Positions 33,034-42,435 of a DNA stretch of 64,000 nucleotides are shown here, in pieces. The notes beneath the pieces were generated by a model. The model saw only the letters and a program-made list of their open reading frames with translations. It searched no databases and was not told where the DNA came from. The position numbers and the translations under genes are program-made. The stretch's first letter is position 1. Every line of letters begins with the position of its first letter. This DNA comes from a bacterium (GTDB lineage Bacteria; Hydrothermota; UBA3073; JACQXS01; JAQTXJ01), in assembly GCA_028716385.1 (NCBI GenBank), contig JAQUPX010000005.1:1-64000 (forward strand), read 5' to 3'.

Positions 33034-34541
33034 AAAGGTTTTACTGTTTTTTCTTCTTTTTCTATCCTGTGGACCCAAATAGATTCTTTTGTTACCCATC
33101 CTAGTAATAAATAAAAAAAAGGTCCTATTGAATAAAGTCTTGGTTCTCCTGTAATGGTAAGCCATATAACAAGCACAGAAGGAATTAAATAAGTATCAGA
33201 ATCTTTTCTTATGAGAAAAATAGAATTTTTTATTAGCCAATAGAGAATAGTAAGCACAAGTATGAGCCCCGGGATGCCACAAGCTCCTATAATAGCAAGT
33301 TGAAATAATTCCATTCCTCCAACCACTTTTCCACCAAATTTTCCACTTCCTAGGGTGATGGCTCCTGTTCCACGTCCAAATGGTGTCGAAAATAATTCAT
33401 TAAATGTCCATTTTGCCATATCTACACGATTCCAAAAAGTAGATTCTTCAGCAAAAGGGTCTTTTACTCCACTGGTTAAATGCTCCATATTAGCCTCTTT
33501 TGCTGTTTTTACAGTGCCAGACGAAAGTTTTATTTTGGGTAATCCTATGACTAATGTTAAAACAATAATTATATTTGCAATAATTGCTTTGGGAAAACTT
33601 CTGAGTTTGAGAGAAATAAAAAAACTTACAAGAGCGAAAAAATAAAAAATAGCGCTTCGTGTGGAAGTCATAAAAACCCCATACATCAAAACAATAAAAC
33701 CTATTATCCATATTGGATATAAAGCTATTTTCTTAAAAAGATACATAAAAGAAATTGCGCTTGCAATTAAAAGATAATTAGCAAATTCTTGTGGACTCAT
33801 AAAAGTAGAAAATGCTTTTAAAAATCCTTTTATTTTGATAGCCCCGAACCCTCCGTATTCCATCCAGTATTTTTCAAAAGGTAAAAGCCCATAGTATATC
33901 TGATGTAACCCATAAATAGAGGTTATAATTCCGATTACAGATATTATATAAAATAAAATTGCCATTTTATTTGTTGGGAAAAAAAATCCAAAATAAAACC
34001 ATAAAAAAGGAACAACTATATACATAATTCCGCTGAATCCTACTGCTAAACCACCTTGAAATGGATTAAAAGCTTCTAATGTAAGTAAAATAAGAAGGTA
34101 TATGATATATTTTAATAATTTACTTTCATTTGTATAATTTAATATCTCTTCCCCATAAAATATAAAAATATAGCCGAACATAAACAAAGTAAGAACACTT
34201 GAGATTATAAGAATTGGGTCCAATGTAACATAAGGATTAAAGTAATAAATGTAACGACGAATTATTCCCATAAATGGTAGAAATATAAGAATTCCTATTA
34301 CCCCGGATTCTATTTTTAAACAACATGCGCCAAGAATGAACAATAAAGAAACAATAGTAAGTAAACGTATATTTCCTTTTACTATTCCATCTGCAACAAA
34401 AAATGTGCTAATTACAACTATAAATATAAACCCCCATTTTTGTAGTGTTTCTTTAGAGCCATTTAACAAAAAAGGACGGTGTTGTTTTTTACTATCAGAT
34501 AAATCAGGGTTGCCTGACAAAAGATTGAAAAATCTCTTCAT
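33030..34541 (-). CDS. O-antigen ligase/polymerase-like membrane protein
   Basis: 503 residues with about 12 membrane segments beginning near 35 and a large extracytoplasmic loop at about 320-400 containing 'FWNRVDMAKWTFNELFSTPFGRGTG', as in Wzy_C/WaaL ligases and polymerases. It would join or polymerise lipid-linked saccharides on the outer face of the inner membrane. It is the last gene of the polysaccharide cluster and its 5' end overlaps the preceding transferase gene by 38 bases. Confidence 0.83.
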   Translation of the reverse strand: MKRFFNLLSGNPDLSDSKKQHRPFLLNGSKETLQKWGFIFIVVISTFFVADGIVKGNIRLLTIVSLLFILGACCLKIESGVIGILIFLPFMGIIRRYIYYFNPYVTLDPILIISSVLTLFMFGYIFIFYGEEILNYTNESKLLKYIIYLLILLTLEAFNPFQGGLAVGFSGIMYIVVPFLWFYFGFFFPTNKMAILFYIISVIGIITSIYGLHQIYYGLLPFEKYWMEYGGFGAIKIKGFLKAFSTFMSPQEFANYLLIASAISFMYLFKKIALYPIWIIGFIVLMYGVFMTSTRSAIFYFFALVSFFISLKLRSFPKAIIANIIIVLTLVIGLPKIKLSSGTVKTAKEANMEHLTSGVKDPFAEESTFWNRVDMAKWTFNELFSTPFGRGTGAITLGSGKFGGKVVGGMELFQLAIIGACGIPGLILVLTILYWLIKNSIFLIRKDSDTYLIPSVLVIWLTITGEPRLYSIGPFFYLLLGWVTKESIWVHRIEKEEKTVKPF

Positions 34542-35643
34542 AACGGTTACCTATTATTTCCCAACTAAAATATTTTTTAAAAGTTTCAAGTGCTTTTTCC
34601 CCTAAAACCATACGTATTTTTTCATTATTTGCAAGTTCTATTATCTTTTGAGCAAGAATATTTGGATTTCTCGGTGAAATTAGAATGATATTTTTCCCAT
34701 TCTCGAATATTGTTTCAGTGTCTTTCCCCCCGTATGCGATTATAGGTACGCCAAGAGAAAGTGCTGCCATTAGTGCTCCTCGTCTTCCAGATGCTCCATC
34801 AATTTCCGGGGATAAGTAAATGTCTGAATTTGTAATATGTTCTTCTATTTCTTCAGCACTACAACTATCAGTCCATATTATGTTTTTTTCTACTCCCAAA
34901 TTTTTTATTTCTTTTAATAATGTAGTATAAATTATTCCTTTGTCTATTTTACCTATAATTTTTAGAGTAATGTTATATTTGTGAGATATTATTATTTTTA
35001 TAGCTTGTATGATCGTGATCAAGTCTCTTTCTGGGTGTAATCTTCCGAAAGTGCTTAAAGTAAAACCATTTTTTGAATGAGAAAGAGAGGAATGGAATTT
35101 TTCTTTACTTGGAATATTTGAACCAACAGGAATGTTATATATTTTTGTTCGTGGAAATAATTTTTGTAGTGCTTTTTCTCTTGTACGTGTGGTTATAATG
35201 CTTGTATTTGCCATTAAAATAATAAAACCAGTTTCTAATCTTTGAACAATGCCTAATATGAAATCTTTGGGAGTTAGCGGAATCCACAATTCATGAAATG
35301 TAAGTATAAGTTTAATTGATCTAAATTTAAGTTTTATGAGAAAAACTAATAAAATAATATTAGGAATAATACCGGCCCTTCCATATAGCTGACATACGTA
35401 TTGAATTATTATAAATTCTGGGTTTGCCGAACGAATAAAACTCAACATTCTATGCAGTTTTAGGATACTCCAATTTTCACCTATGGAAATAACATTTATC
35501 TTATTAGTAAAAGTCGTTTTATTTGTTGTTATAACGGTAATTTCATTATTCAATGCTTCTAATGTATTAGCAAGCCAATAGGAATAATCCCCAACTCCAC
35601 ATATGGTTGGTGGAAAAGTACGAGAAATTATACATATTCTCAT
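34504..35643 (-). CDS. GT4-type glycosyltransferase
   Basis: 379 residues, GT-B fold. The N-terminal 'SRTFPPTICGVGDYSYWLAN' is the usual acceptor-side glycine motif; the C-terminal domain has 'FTLSTFGRLHPERDL' near 200 and the donor site 'E..GRRGALMAALSLGVPIIAYGG' near 285-310. Cytosolic side of the membrane, sugar unknown. It adjoins the GT-C gene directly (stop and start one base apart) and overlaps the ligase gene. Confidence 0.88.
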   Translation of the reverse strand: MRICIISRTFPPTICGVGDYSYWLANTLEALNNEITVITTNKTTFTNKINVISIGENWSILKLHRMLSFIRSANPEFIIIQYVCQLYGRAGIIPNIILLVFLIKLKFRSIKLILTFHELWIPLTPKDFILGIVQRLETGFIILMANTSIITTRTREKALQKLFPRTKIYNIPVGSNIPSKEKFHSSLSHSKNGFTLSTFGRLHPERDLITIIQAIKIIISHKYNITLKIIGKIDKGIIYTTLLKEIKNLGVEKNIIWTDSCSAEEIEEHITNSDIYLSPEIDGASGRRGALMAALSLGVPIIAYGGKDTETIFENGKNIILISPRNPNILAQKIIELANNEKIRMVLGEKALETFKKYFSWEIIGNRYEEIFQSFVRQP

Positions 35644-37137
35644 TTATTTTTTTAAAAATACCTGATAAAGGGTATTTATTTCTTTTCTGTTTGGCAAGAT
35701 AACTTTTTCGAGAGAAAAATTATCTTTAAATTTGTTTAAAAAATCATGATTCCCTTCATTTAACGCTAAGGTTACAAGCTCCGTGTCTATAAAAACCGGG
35801 CGGTTTAGTTGTAAATAATATTTTGTCTTTGTAATTATTTCATTATTACCCATCCATGGGAAAACCGTAGCCCAATTTGGTCGTAGTCCAGTTTGTTGGT
35901 AATATAAATATGTCAGAAAAACATATGTCCCTGTTAGAAAAACGGAATTTTCAGCAAAATTCTCATATAAAGCTTTCCCATATTTTTTCTCATAAAGAAG
36001 CTCTTTGTTATGCGTTCTTAATAAATGAACAAAATGGATAATCCCCTTAGGAGGCTTACGATATGTAAAGGCAGAGAAATGAGCCGGTTGTCGTATAAAA
36101 CTAAAACCTGTAAAATTTATTATTAAAGCAACTATCAAAACAATTTTCCACTTCGACAATTTTATAATGAAAGATGCTGATAAATAAGCAAGAGCTGGAA
36201 AACTAAAGATATAATACCGTATAGCAATAGGATGCATTATTAGTAGTGGAAAAATTGGAATTATTAACCAACAAGTGATTAGTAATATATCTTTATATTT
36301 TTTCCGTATAAGAATCATTAGTCCCCCAAGTGTTGCAAGTATAAGAGGAATAATTGTGTAGTAAATATTTAATTGATACGCAATACTTACTGCCCTTTTT
36401 AATGTTGATTTAATTGAAATTCCACTAAACCAGGGTAATACAACAGTAGAGGCAAAGTCTAAATATCCAAAATGTGAGACTATTTCCCCTATCACAGGAA
36501 ACATAATATAAACTACCCAAAACCAAATGATTTTTTTATTAGTTTTTTTATTAAGAAAGGTAAGATAAATAAATAAGGGAGTAAAAAACAAAACTTGTTC
36601 TTTGACAGCAATTCCAAAACCTGCAATTGCCCCGGATATTAAAAACAAAGATAGATTATCCTTTTCAATTGCGTAGTAATAAACAAGGAGTCCTCCATAT
36701 AGAAAAAATGTTGCAAGCATTTCAGTCATACATGCTCCGGAATATATTATAATACCTGGAGAAAAAATAAGAAATAAGGATGCTATAAATGCTATCTTTT
36801 TATCAGCTAAAATACTACATAATTTATAGAAGACAAGGATAAGCCCTATGCTTGCAGTTAATGAGATGGTGCTAATTATAAGCCATGCAGAAGTAACAGG
36901 GATTTTAAATACAGAGTGAAAGAACTCCCATATGGGAATACAGAAAATAATATATCCCATCCTGTTTGTTGCAAAATCAAGAGTAAAGGTATGGTGCAAG
37001 ATGCATTCATATACATATACAAATTCGTCCCAATCTCCTAGGAAAGGGGGTTTAAATAGATAAAATACAAAAAATGAAAGAATACCTAATATAATAATAT
37101 TTGTTTTTGAATTATTTAGAGTATCTCTAAAAAACAT
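35644..37137 (-). CDS. GT-C membrane glycosyltransferase (ArnT/PMT-like), copy 1
   Basis: 497 residues with about 11 membrane segments. The first external loop carries G-D-W-D-E-F (32-37), the acidic pair expected of the catalytic loop in polyprenyl-phosphate-sugar-dependent GT39/GT83-type enzymes. The soluble C-terminal part (about 380-497) has 'TGTYVFLTYLYYQQTG' and 'TKTKYYLQLNRPVFIDTEL'. It is closely related to the next gene upstream, about 150 bases away. Confidence 0.8.
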   Translation of the reverse strand: MFFRDTLNNSKTNIIILGILSFFVFYLFKPPFLGDWDEFVYVYECILHHTFTLDFATNRMGYIIFCIPIWEFFHSVFKIPVTSAWLIISTISLTASIGLILVFYKLCSILADKKIAFIASLFLIFSPGIIIYSGACMTEMLATFFLYGGLLVYYYAIEKDNLSLFLISGAIAGFGIAVKEQVLFFTPLFIYLTFLNKKTNKKIIWFWVVYIMFPVIGEIVSHFGYLDFASTVVLPWFSGISIKSTLKRAVSIAYQLNIYYTIIPLILATLGGLMILIRKKYKDILLITCWLIIPIFPLLIMHPIAIRYYIFSFPALAYLSASFIIKLSKWKIVLIVALIINFTGFSFIRQPAHFSAFTYRKPPKGIIHFVHLLRTHNKELLYEKKYGKALYENFAENSVFLTGTYVFLTYLYYQQTGLRPNWATVFPWMGNNEIITKTKYYLQLNRPVFIDTELVTLALNEGNHDFLNKFKDNFSLEKVILPNRKEINTLYQVFLKK

Positions 37138-37287
37138 TCTTTGTCTGGTCTCCTACATCACAACTCTTTCGCGTTTATCATAAACCACAATTCTAAACAA
37201 GGCAAGTAATAACTGTATAATCTAATCCTTGGCCAAGCAAGACTCCTAAAGGCTTAGTTTTTTATAAATTACATCTTAAAAAAAACT

Positions 37288-38790
37288 TCATTCACATTTA
37301 TTTTTCAAAAATACCTGATAAATGGTATTTATTTCTTTTCTGTCTGGTAAGATAACCTCTTTAAGAGAAAAATTATTTTCAAATTCGTTCAAAAAATTGG
37401 TATTATTGCTATTCAAAAAGAAATTTACAAGTTCTGTATCAATAAATACTGGTCGATCCATTCGTAAATAATATTTTGTCTTTGTAATTATTTCGCTATT
37501 AGTTAGCCATGGGGGAAGCGTAATCCAATTTGGACGTATTCCAGTTTGTTGATAATATAAGGATGTTAAGAAAACATAAGTTCCTGTTATAAAGACAGAA
37601 TTCTCAGGAAAATTTTTATATAAATAGTTCCCATATTCTTTTTCATAAGTAAGTTCTTTATTACGTGTTTTCAATAAATAAGTAAAATGCGTAATTCCAG
37701 CAGGAGGGTTGCGATATACAAAAAGGTCGGTGAGATTAGAAGGTTGTTTATGTATAACCCCAAACCCTGTTGTATTTATTAGGAGAACAATTATTAAAGC
37801 AGATTTCCAGTTAGAAAATAATCTTGTAACTGCAGATGCAGACAAATAAGCAAGTGCAGGGAAAATAAATATGTAGTATCTTACAGGATAAAGCTCTATT
37901 GGTATTAAAGGTAAGACAGGAATAATCATCCAAAAAATAATTAGCCATAGTTTCCTATAATTTCTTTCCTTGAAAATAGTGAACAAAAGTTCCAGAGCGG
38001 CTAATAAAAGAGGTATTATTGTGTAATAAATATTTAATTGATATCCTGTACTCACAATTTTTTTAATCAGGAACTTTATTGAACTGTTGCTATAAAATGC
38101 GGGCAGTTTTTCGGCAATGTAAGTTAAATATAATTCTGGAAATAGTAAGTGTCCAATTGCAGCAAATATGATATACGTTGTAAAAAATAAGAGTATTCCT
38201 CTTAGTCTTTTATTGATTTTTCCGTCAACAAAAGAAAGATAGAAGAACAAAGGAATAAAAAACAATGTCTGCTCTCTCATTTGGACTGCAAATCCAGCGA
38301 TAGCTCCAGAAAGTAAGTATAAATACCTTTTTTCTCTTTTAATACATATATAAAAAAGCATTAGTCCTGCGTATAAGAAAAAAGTTGCAGGAATATCAGA
38401 CATACAAGCCCCGGAATATATTATAACAGCCGGAGAAAAAATAAGAAACAAGGAAGAAAGAAAAGCTGTTTTTTCATTAGTTAAGTTTTTACAGAATTTA
38501 TAGAAAACAATTATAAGGCCTATTCCTCCCAATAAGGATATTCCGCTTATTATACGCCATGCTTCACTTGTAGGTACCTTTAAAAAGTGAAAAAAATCCC
38601 AAATAGGCATACAAATCCAGAAGTATCCTATTCTTCCGCTACACAATACAGTAAATTTATGATGTATAATATTATCATATACATATACAAATTCATCCCA
38701 ATCACCAATAAAAGGTGGTCTAAAAAAGTAAAATACTCCGAAGGCAATAAATCCTAAGATAAAGTAATTTTTTATTTTTTTGAGAAACAT
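37288..38790 (-). CDS. GT-C membrane glycosyltransferase (ArnT/PMT-like), copy 2
   Basis: 500 residues, same topology and same G-D-W-D-E-F loop as copy 1. The C-terminal 120 residues are close to 80% identical by eye between the copies, while the membrane parts are less alike. A tandem duplication followed by divergence of sugar or acceptor choice is the simplest reading. It starts six bases after the methyltransferase gene. Confidence 0.8.
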   Translation of the reverse strand: MFLKKIKNYFILGFIAFGVFYFFRPPFIGDWDEFVYVYDNIIHHKFTVLCSGRIGYFWICMPIWDFFHFLKVPTSEAWRIISGISLLGGIGLIIVFYKFCKNLTNEKTAFLSSLFLIFSPAVIIYSGACMSDIPATFFLYAGLMLFYICIKREKRYLYLLSGAIAGFAVQMREQTLFFIPLFFYLSFVDGKINKRLRGILLFFTTYIIFAAIGHLLFPELYLTYIAEKLPAFYSNSSIKFLIKKIVSTGYQLNIYYTIIPLLLAALELLFTIFKERNYRKLWLIIFWMIIPVLPLIPIELYPVRYYIFIFPALAYLSASAVTRLFSNWKSALIIVLLINTTGFGVIHKQPSNLTDLFVYRNPPAGITHFTYLLKTRNKELTYEKEYGNYLYKNFPENSVFITGTYVFLTSLYYQQTGIRPNWITLPPWLTNSEIITKTKYYLRMDRPVFIDTELVNFFLNSNNTNFLNEFENNFSLKEVILPDRKEINTIYQVFLKNKCE

Positions 38791-38796
38791 TATTTT

Positions 38797-39780
38797 TCAA
38801 GAAGTTATCGTTGTTATTTTTATAGTTCCCCCATGATGTCCTGCTGATTCCAGAAATGAACTTATTACCGATATAACTGTGAACAAAGGAAACCATAGAA
38901 ATATTATAATAAAATTGTATAAATATTCTATTGTTAGTGTTTTTATTTTATAATTACCTTTAAATAAATAGTACAGAAAATTTGGATCATTGATTAATAA
39001 ATTAAAAAGACTTTGTAAGAAACCAAAAGCATTGTATCCTAAAGAAAAGTGGCTTATTCGGTATGGCATAAATCCTGCTTTTGTTAAGAGAATTGAAATG
39101 TTTTTTGTCGAATAATTATAATAATGATAAGGAATGCCGAGGTGAAACCAGTGACGCTTGCTGATTTTAAATTGAAAGCTATCTATATTTGGTAAAGTGA
39201 GGATTAGTACCCCTTTCTTTTTAATTATGCGTCTTATCTCTTTTAGAGTTTCTACCGGTTGAGATAAATGTTCAAAAGAGTGTAAACAAGTTACTACATC
39301 AAAATATGAATCTGGAAAATTGCATTCGGATATATCTTTAGAAAGTACATCCAAATGCAGTTCTTTGGTAGCAAAATCCGAAGTGGTATTAGTTATTTCT
39401 GTGCCATAAGTTTCCCAGTTTAAAGCCCTACATCCTGCTAAAAACCAGCCTTTTCCGCATCCGACATCTAATATTTTTCCTTTATTGTTTCTAAGAGTTG
39501 AAATTTCTTTAGATAACCTTAAATGAGTTAAATATATAAAGAATTCTATTATCCCCTTAAAGCGTCTATTCTTTTCCTTTCCATAATAATAATCACTAGA
39601 ATATAATCTGCTTATATCCTCTTTGGTTGGTAATGGATTGAGTCGTAATAATCCACATTTAGGGCATTCAATAATTTTGTAATGATTTGAATAAAGTAAT
39701 TTTTGGTATTTGCAAACAGGGATATTAGCTGTAAATTCCTTATTTATGGGAGTATTACATATAGGACATAAAATTTCCAT
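38797..39780 (-). CDS. SAM-dependent methyltransferase with N-terminal zinc ribbon
   Basis: 327 residues. C-P-I-C (5-8) and C-P-K-C (38-41) make a zinc ribbon; 'GKILDVGCGKGWFL' near 100 is the SAM-binding loop; 'VVTCLHSFEHL' near 165 is motif II/IV. The last 60 residues contain a membrane segment. Such enzymes methylate sugars or lipids in surface-polysaccharide clusters. First gene of the 39780-33030 run. Confidence 0.85.
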   Translation of the reverse strand: MEILCPICNTPINKEFTANIPVCKYQKLLYSNHYKIIECPKCGLLRLNPLPTKEDISRLYSSDYYYGKEKNRRFKGIIEFFIYLTHLRLSKEISTLRNNKGKILDVGCGKGWFLAGCRALNWETYGTEITNTTSDFATKELHLDVLSKDISECNFPDSYFDVVTCLHSFEHLSQPVETLKEIRRIIKKKGVLILTLPNIDSFQFKISKRHWFHLGIPYHYYNYSTKNISILLTKAGFMPYRISHFSLGYNAFGFLQSLFNLLINDPNFLYYLFKGNYKIKTLTIEYLYNFIIIFLWFPLFTVISVISSFLESAGHHGGTIKITTITS

Positions 39781-39897
39781 TGTAACATTTAACTAGTAAT
39801 ATATTATAATTTCTAATAGTAATTAGCAATCACTAACCCCATAAGTACTAATCATAACTTAAATCTATACAATACATTGATAATTTACTATCTTCTT

Positions 39898-39926
39898 AAA
39901 ATAGTTTGAAGGAGGCGCATTGTCAA
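39898..39926 (-). promoter_or_regulatory. Promoter of the polysaccharide gene run
   Basis: Minus-strand TTGACA (39921-39926), 17-base spacer, TATTTT (39898-39903), giving a leader of about 110 bases. The rest of the 39781-40131 spacer is A+T rich and holds no gene that I can see. Confidence 0.65.
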
Positions 39927-40131
39927 TATATTTGTTTTTTTATTGTATCCCTCCAAATTCTTTCTATATGTGTGTTAATGAGTAAATTTGAAGCTTTAAG
40001 TTAGAGGGTGTTTAATTAATAAAATAGTAACAGTTGCGTTTATGAATCCAGGATTTTGAGAAAATCAATTTGATCAAGAAAAAAGTATTATAAAAGATTT
40101 AGCAAAACAGGTTTTGCTAGAATAGATTATA

Positions 40132-41010
40132 TTATATCTTCTTTGCGTAGATACGGCAAACAGAATTGCTGGAAAATATGTTTCCTAACAATTCAACTAT
40201 AGTGGAAATTTTCCCGTTAAAGGATTTTAGGGATAAATTAATTGCTATTTTCTCAATTCCAACACTGTCTATCCGTAAAATACGAAACCTCGTTTTTTTC
40301 ATAAGTAAAATAATAGTCTTATACGGAAATGCATAAATATGGGACGGATATGAGAGACTACAAGAGTATTTAGTTCTCTTGTAATTACCTCTAACTTTAT
40401 GATATAAATTGGTTAAATGGGTTAATAAACAATATGGATTTGGAATGCTAATTTCTAGAATCCCATTTTTTTTTAGTACACGATTTATTTTATTTAAAGT
40501 TGCTACAGGGTTTGAAAGATGTTCCAAGACATGGGCAATCCTTACCCCATCAAAATAATCGGATGGCAAAATTGCTGATTCTATTTCCCCCGTTAAGACT
40601 TTTACGCCTAATTGATTTTGTGTGTATTTTGCGGCCTCTTTTGATATTTCAATCCCAAGGCAATTAAAGCCTTTTATTTTAGCGGCAAACAAGAAATATC
40701 CTACTCCACATCCAATATCTAATATATTGTTTCCTTTTAAATATTTGTTGAATACATTAAATTGTTTTTCATATGCAGGATACAAAAGATTAAAATTGTG
40801 TTTATTGAATTTGTTCATATCCTTACAAGTAGAATAAAACGATTTTTCGTAAAACTTATTCATTTCTTCTGTTCCCATTATAGGTAAGGGGGTTACAAAC
40901 AATAATCCACATTTTTTGCATTTTACATATTCATATGTGTTTGTTTTAGAAAGTTTTTCGAAATTTTGTGAATTACATAAGATACAGTTGTTTTGGATTT
41001 TTAATTGCAT
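40132..41010 (-). CDS. SAM-dependent methyltransferase with N-terminal zinc ribbon, second type
   Basis: 292 residues. C-I-L-C (10-13) and C-K-K-C (31-34) zinc ribbon, then 'NILDIGCGVGYFLFAAK' near 95 and 'RIAHVLEHLSNP' near 160. Same architecture as the gene at 38797 but without the C-terminal membrane segment, and clearly different in sequence. It is separated from that run by 350 bases and probably has its own promoter. Confidence 0.85.
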   Translation of the reverse strand: MQLKIQNNCILCNSQNFEKLSKTNTYEYVKCKKCGLLFVTPLPIMGTEEMNKFYEKSFYSTCKDMNKFNKHNFNLLYPAYEKQFNVFNKYLKGNNILDIGCGVGYFLFAAKIKGFNCLGIEISKEAAKYTQNQLGVKVLTGEIESAILPSDYFDGVRIAHVLEHLSNPVATLNKINRVLKKNGILEISIPNPYCLLTHLTNLYHKVRGNYKRTKYSCSLSYPSHIYAFPYKTIILLMKKTRFRILRIDSVGIEKIAINLSLKSFNGKISTIVELLGNIFSSNSVCRIYAKKI

Positions 41011-41056
41011 TTTAATAATTAAGAGTTTTTATTAGTTGAAGTTTTATCTATTTTAG

Positions 41057-41085
41057 AAAATGTTATTAATTTTATAAAGCGTCAA
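41057..41085 (-). promoter_or_regulatory. Weak promoter candidate for the methyltransferase at 40132
   Basis: Minus-strand TTGACG (41080-41085), 17-base spacer, CATTTT (41057-41062). One mismatch in the -35 and a poor -10. Confidence 0.35.
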
Positions 41086-41089
41086 CTTT

Positions 41090-41131
41090 AATAAGATAGG
41101 CATCCAGCTACTGCGGGATGCCTGTCTTATT
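41090..41131 (-). terminator. Hairpin terminator after hsp20
   Basis: AATAAGATAGGCATCC pairs with GGGATGCCTGTCTTATT over 16 positions with one G-U. It lies 13 bases after the hsp20 stop. The AT-rich stem base and T-rich flank on both strands would allow it to work in either direction. Confidence 0.55.
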
Positions 41132-41143
41132 GTTTTCTTATGC

Positions 41144-41599
41144 CTATTTAACTATAATCTGCACCTTTTTTGATTTTTTAATCTCTTTTTTGGGCATTTT
41201 TATTTCAAGAATCCCATCTTTTAATGTAGCATCTATCGCATCTGGTTTTATTTCTACAGGCAAGCCAATTGTCCTTGAAAATGTGCCAAACTTCCTCTCT
41301 ACCCGATAGTAATTCTCCCCTTTTTCTTCGGAAGCTTGTTTCCGTTCCCCTTTAATAGTAACACTATCTTCACTGGCAGATATTTCAAGATTTTCTTTTT
41401 TTAATCCGGGAACTTCTGCCCTTAATAATAGATGGTCTTCCTTGTCTATAAGGTCACATGCCAAATATCCTTCTCCTCCAAATAATTTATCCCATCGTGT
41501 AGGCAATTCTTCACGAAATACTTTATGCATTGTGTTATCCACGATATCACCTATTTTATCAAGTTGTTCGCTTAGCGGATACCAATTTTTTTTATCCAT
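41144..41599 (-). CDS. Small heat-shock protein (Hsp20/alpha-crystallin)
   Basis: 151 residues from the ATG at 41599, which follows GGAGGTGA; a GTG three codons upstream overlaps that ribosome site and is rejected. The alpha-crystallin domain spans about 45-140, with 'AEVPGLKKENLEISA' and the C-terminal 'A-x-L-K-D-G-I-L-E-I' motif. The tail 'KKSKKVQIIVK' carries the I-x-I/V contact. ATP-independent holdase. Single-gene unit. Confidence 0.95.
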   Translation of the reverse strand: MDKKNWYPLSEQLDKIGDIVDNTMHKVFREELPTRWDKLFGGEGYLACDLIDKEDHLLLRAEVPGLKKENLEISASEDSVTIKGERKQASEEKGENYYRVERKFGTFSRTIGLPVEIKPDAIDATLKDGILEIKMPKKEIKKSKKVQIIVK

Positions 41600-41626
41600 A
41601 TATATCACCTCCCCTATAAGATTAGA

Positions 41627-42385
41627 TTAGTGCAGTTTGAAAAAGGATTCAAAATTTTTCCATATCCATGTCCCATGTGAGAATAGATTAATAGTATGTG
41701 ACTTTATTGCTTCAAACAAATAAGGTATATTATTTTCTTTACTAAGTTTAAATTTAAAATCTATTAATGTATCAATTATGTATATTCCCATCCTTCCAAT
41801 AACCATATTCTCTTTAATAAATGGACTTGAGGTAAAGGACAATTTGTATCCTGTTTCTTGAACGACTTTAACAATATTTTGATTATAACTACCAAATGGA
41901 TAGGATATAAAATCTATTTTTGAGTTTAATTTATCTTCCAACTCTATTTTTGAATTTAATAGTTCTTGTTTTACTTGTTCAATTGGTATTCGTGTTAATT
42001 CCGGATGAGTAACAGTATGCGAACCAATTATAAACCCATGTTTTATAACTTCTCTTAACTGTTCCCAGTTCATCAATTTTTTCTTTGCCCCAAAATTTAC
42101 ATCCCATGAATTATCCTGCCCAACATATTTAGAAATTGCAAAAAGCACTGCTTTAAAACCATATTTTTGCATACAAGGAAATGCATTGTAGTAAAAATCT
42201 TCATAAGCATCGTCAAAAGTTATAATGACTGTTTTTTCTTTCTTTTCTGAAATTTCATAAGGAGTTATTGTGGAATATCCATTCTCGTGTAAATATCTCA
42301 TCTGTTGCTCAAATTGTGAAGGTGTTACCCATGTCCCACTGGGGTCAAAATTACATACTTTATGATAAAGTAAAATTGGAGCCAT
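41627..42385 (-). CDS. Polysaccharide deacetylase (NodB/CE4)
   Basis: 252 residues. The CE4 motifs are present: 'TFDDAYED' (near 55; catalytic and metal Asp) and 'SHTVTHPEL' (near 118; metal His pair). No signal peptide, so the substrate is likely processed on the cytosolic side or the enzyme is exported some other way. The terminator of the gene upstream lies in the 50-base gap before it. Confidence 0.88.
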   Translation of the reverse strand: MAPILLYHKVCNFDPSGTWVTPSQFEQQMRYLHENGYSTITPYEISEKKEKTVIITFDDAYEDFYYNAFPCMQKYGFKAVLFAISKYVGQDNSWDVNFGAKKKLMNWEQLREVIKHGFIIGSHTVTHPELTRIPIEQVKQELLNSKIELEDKLNSKIDFISYPFGSYNQNIVKVVQETGYKLSFTSSPFIKENMVIGRMGIYIIDTLIDFKFKLSKENNIPYLFEAIKSHTINLFSHGTWIWKNFESFFKLH

Positions 42386-42393
42386 TGTAAAAT

Positions 42394-42425
42394 AGCAAGG
42401 AGAAACCTTTCTCTTTCTCCTTGCT
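42394..42425 (-). terminator. Terminator of the surface-protein gene
   Basis: AGCAAGGAGAAA (42394-42405) pairs with TTTCTCCTTGCT (42414-42425), 12 bp, followed on the minus strand by ATTTTA. It lies 10 bases after the stop codon at 42436. Confidence 0.7.
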
Positions 42426-42435
42426 CGTAAAATCT

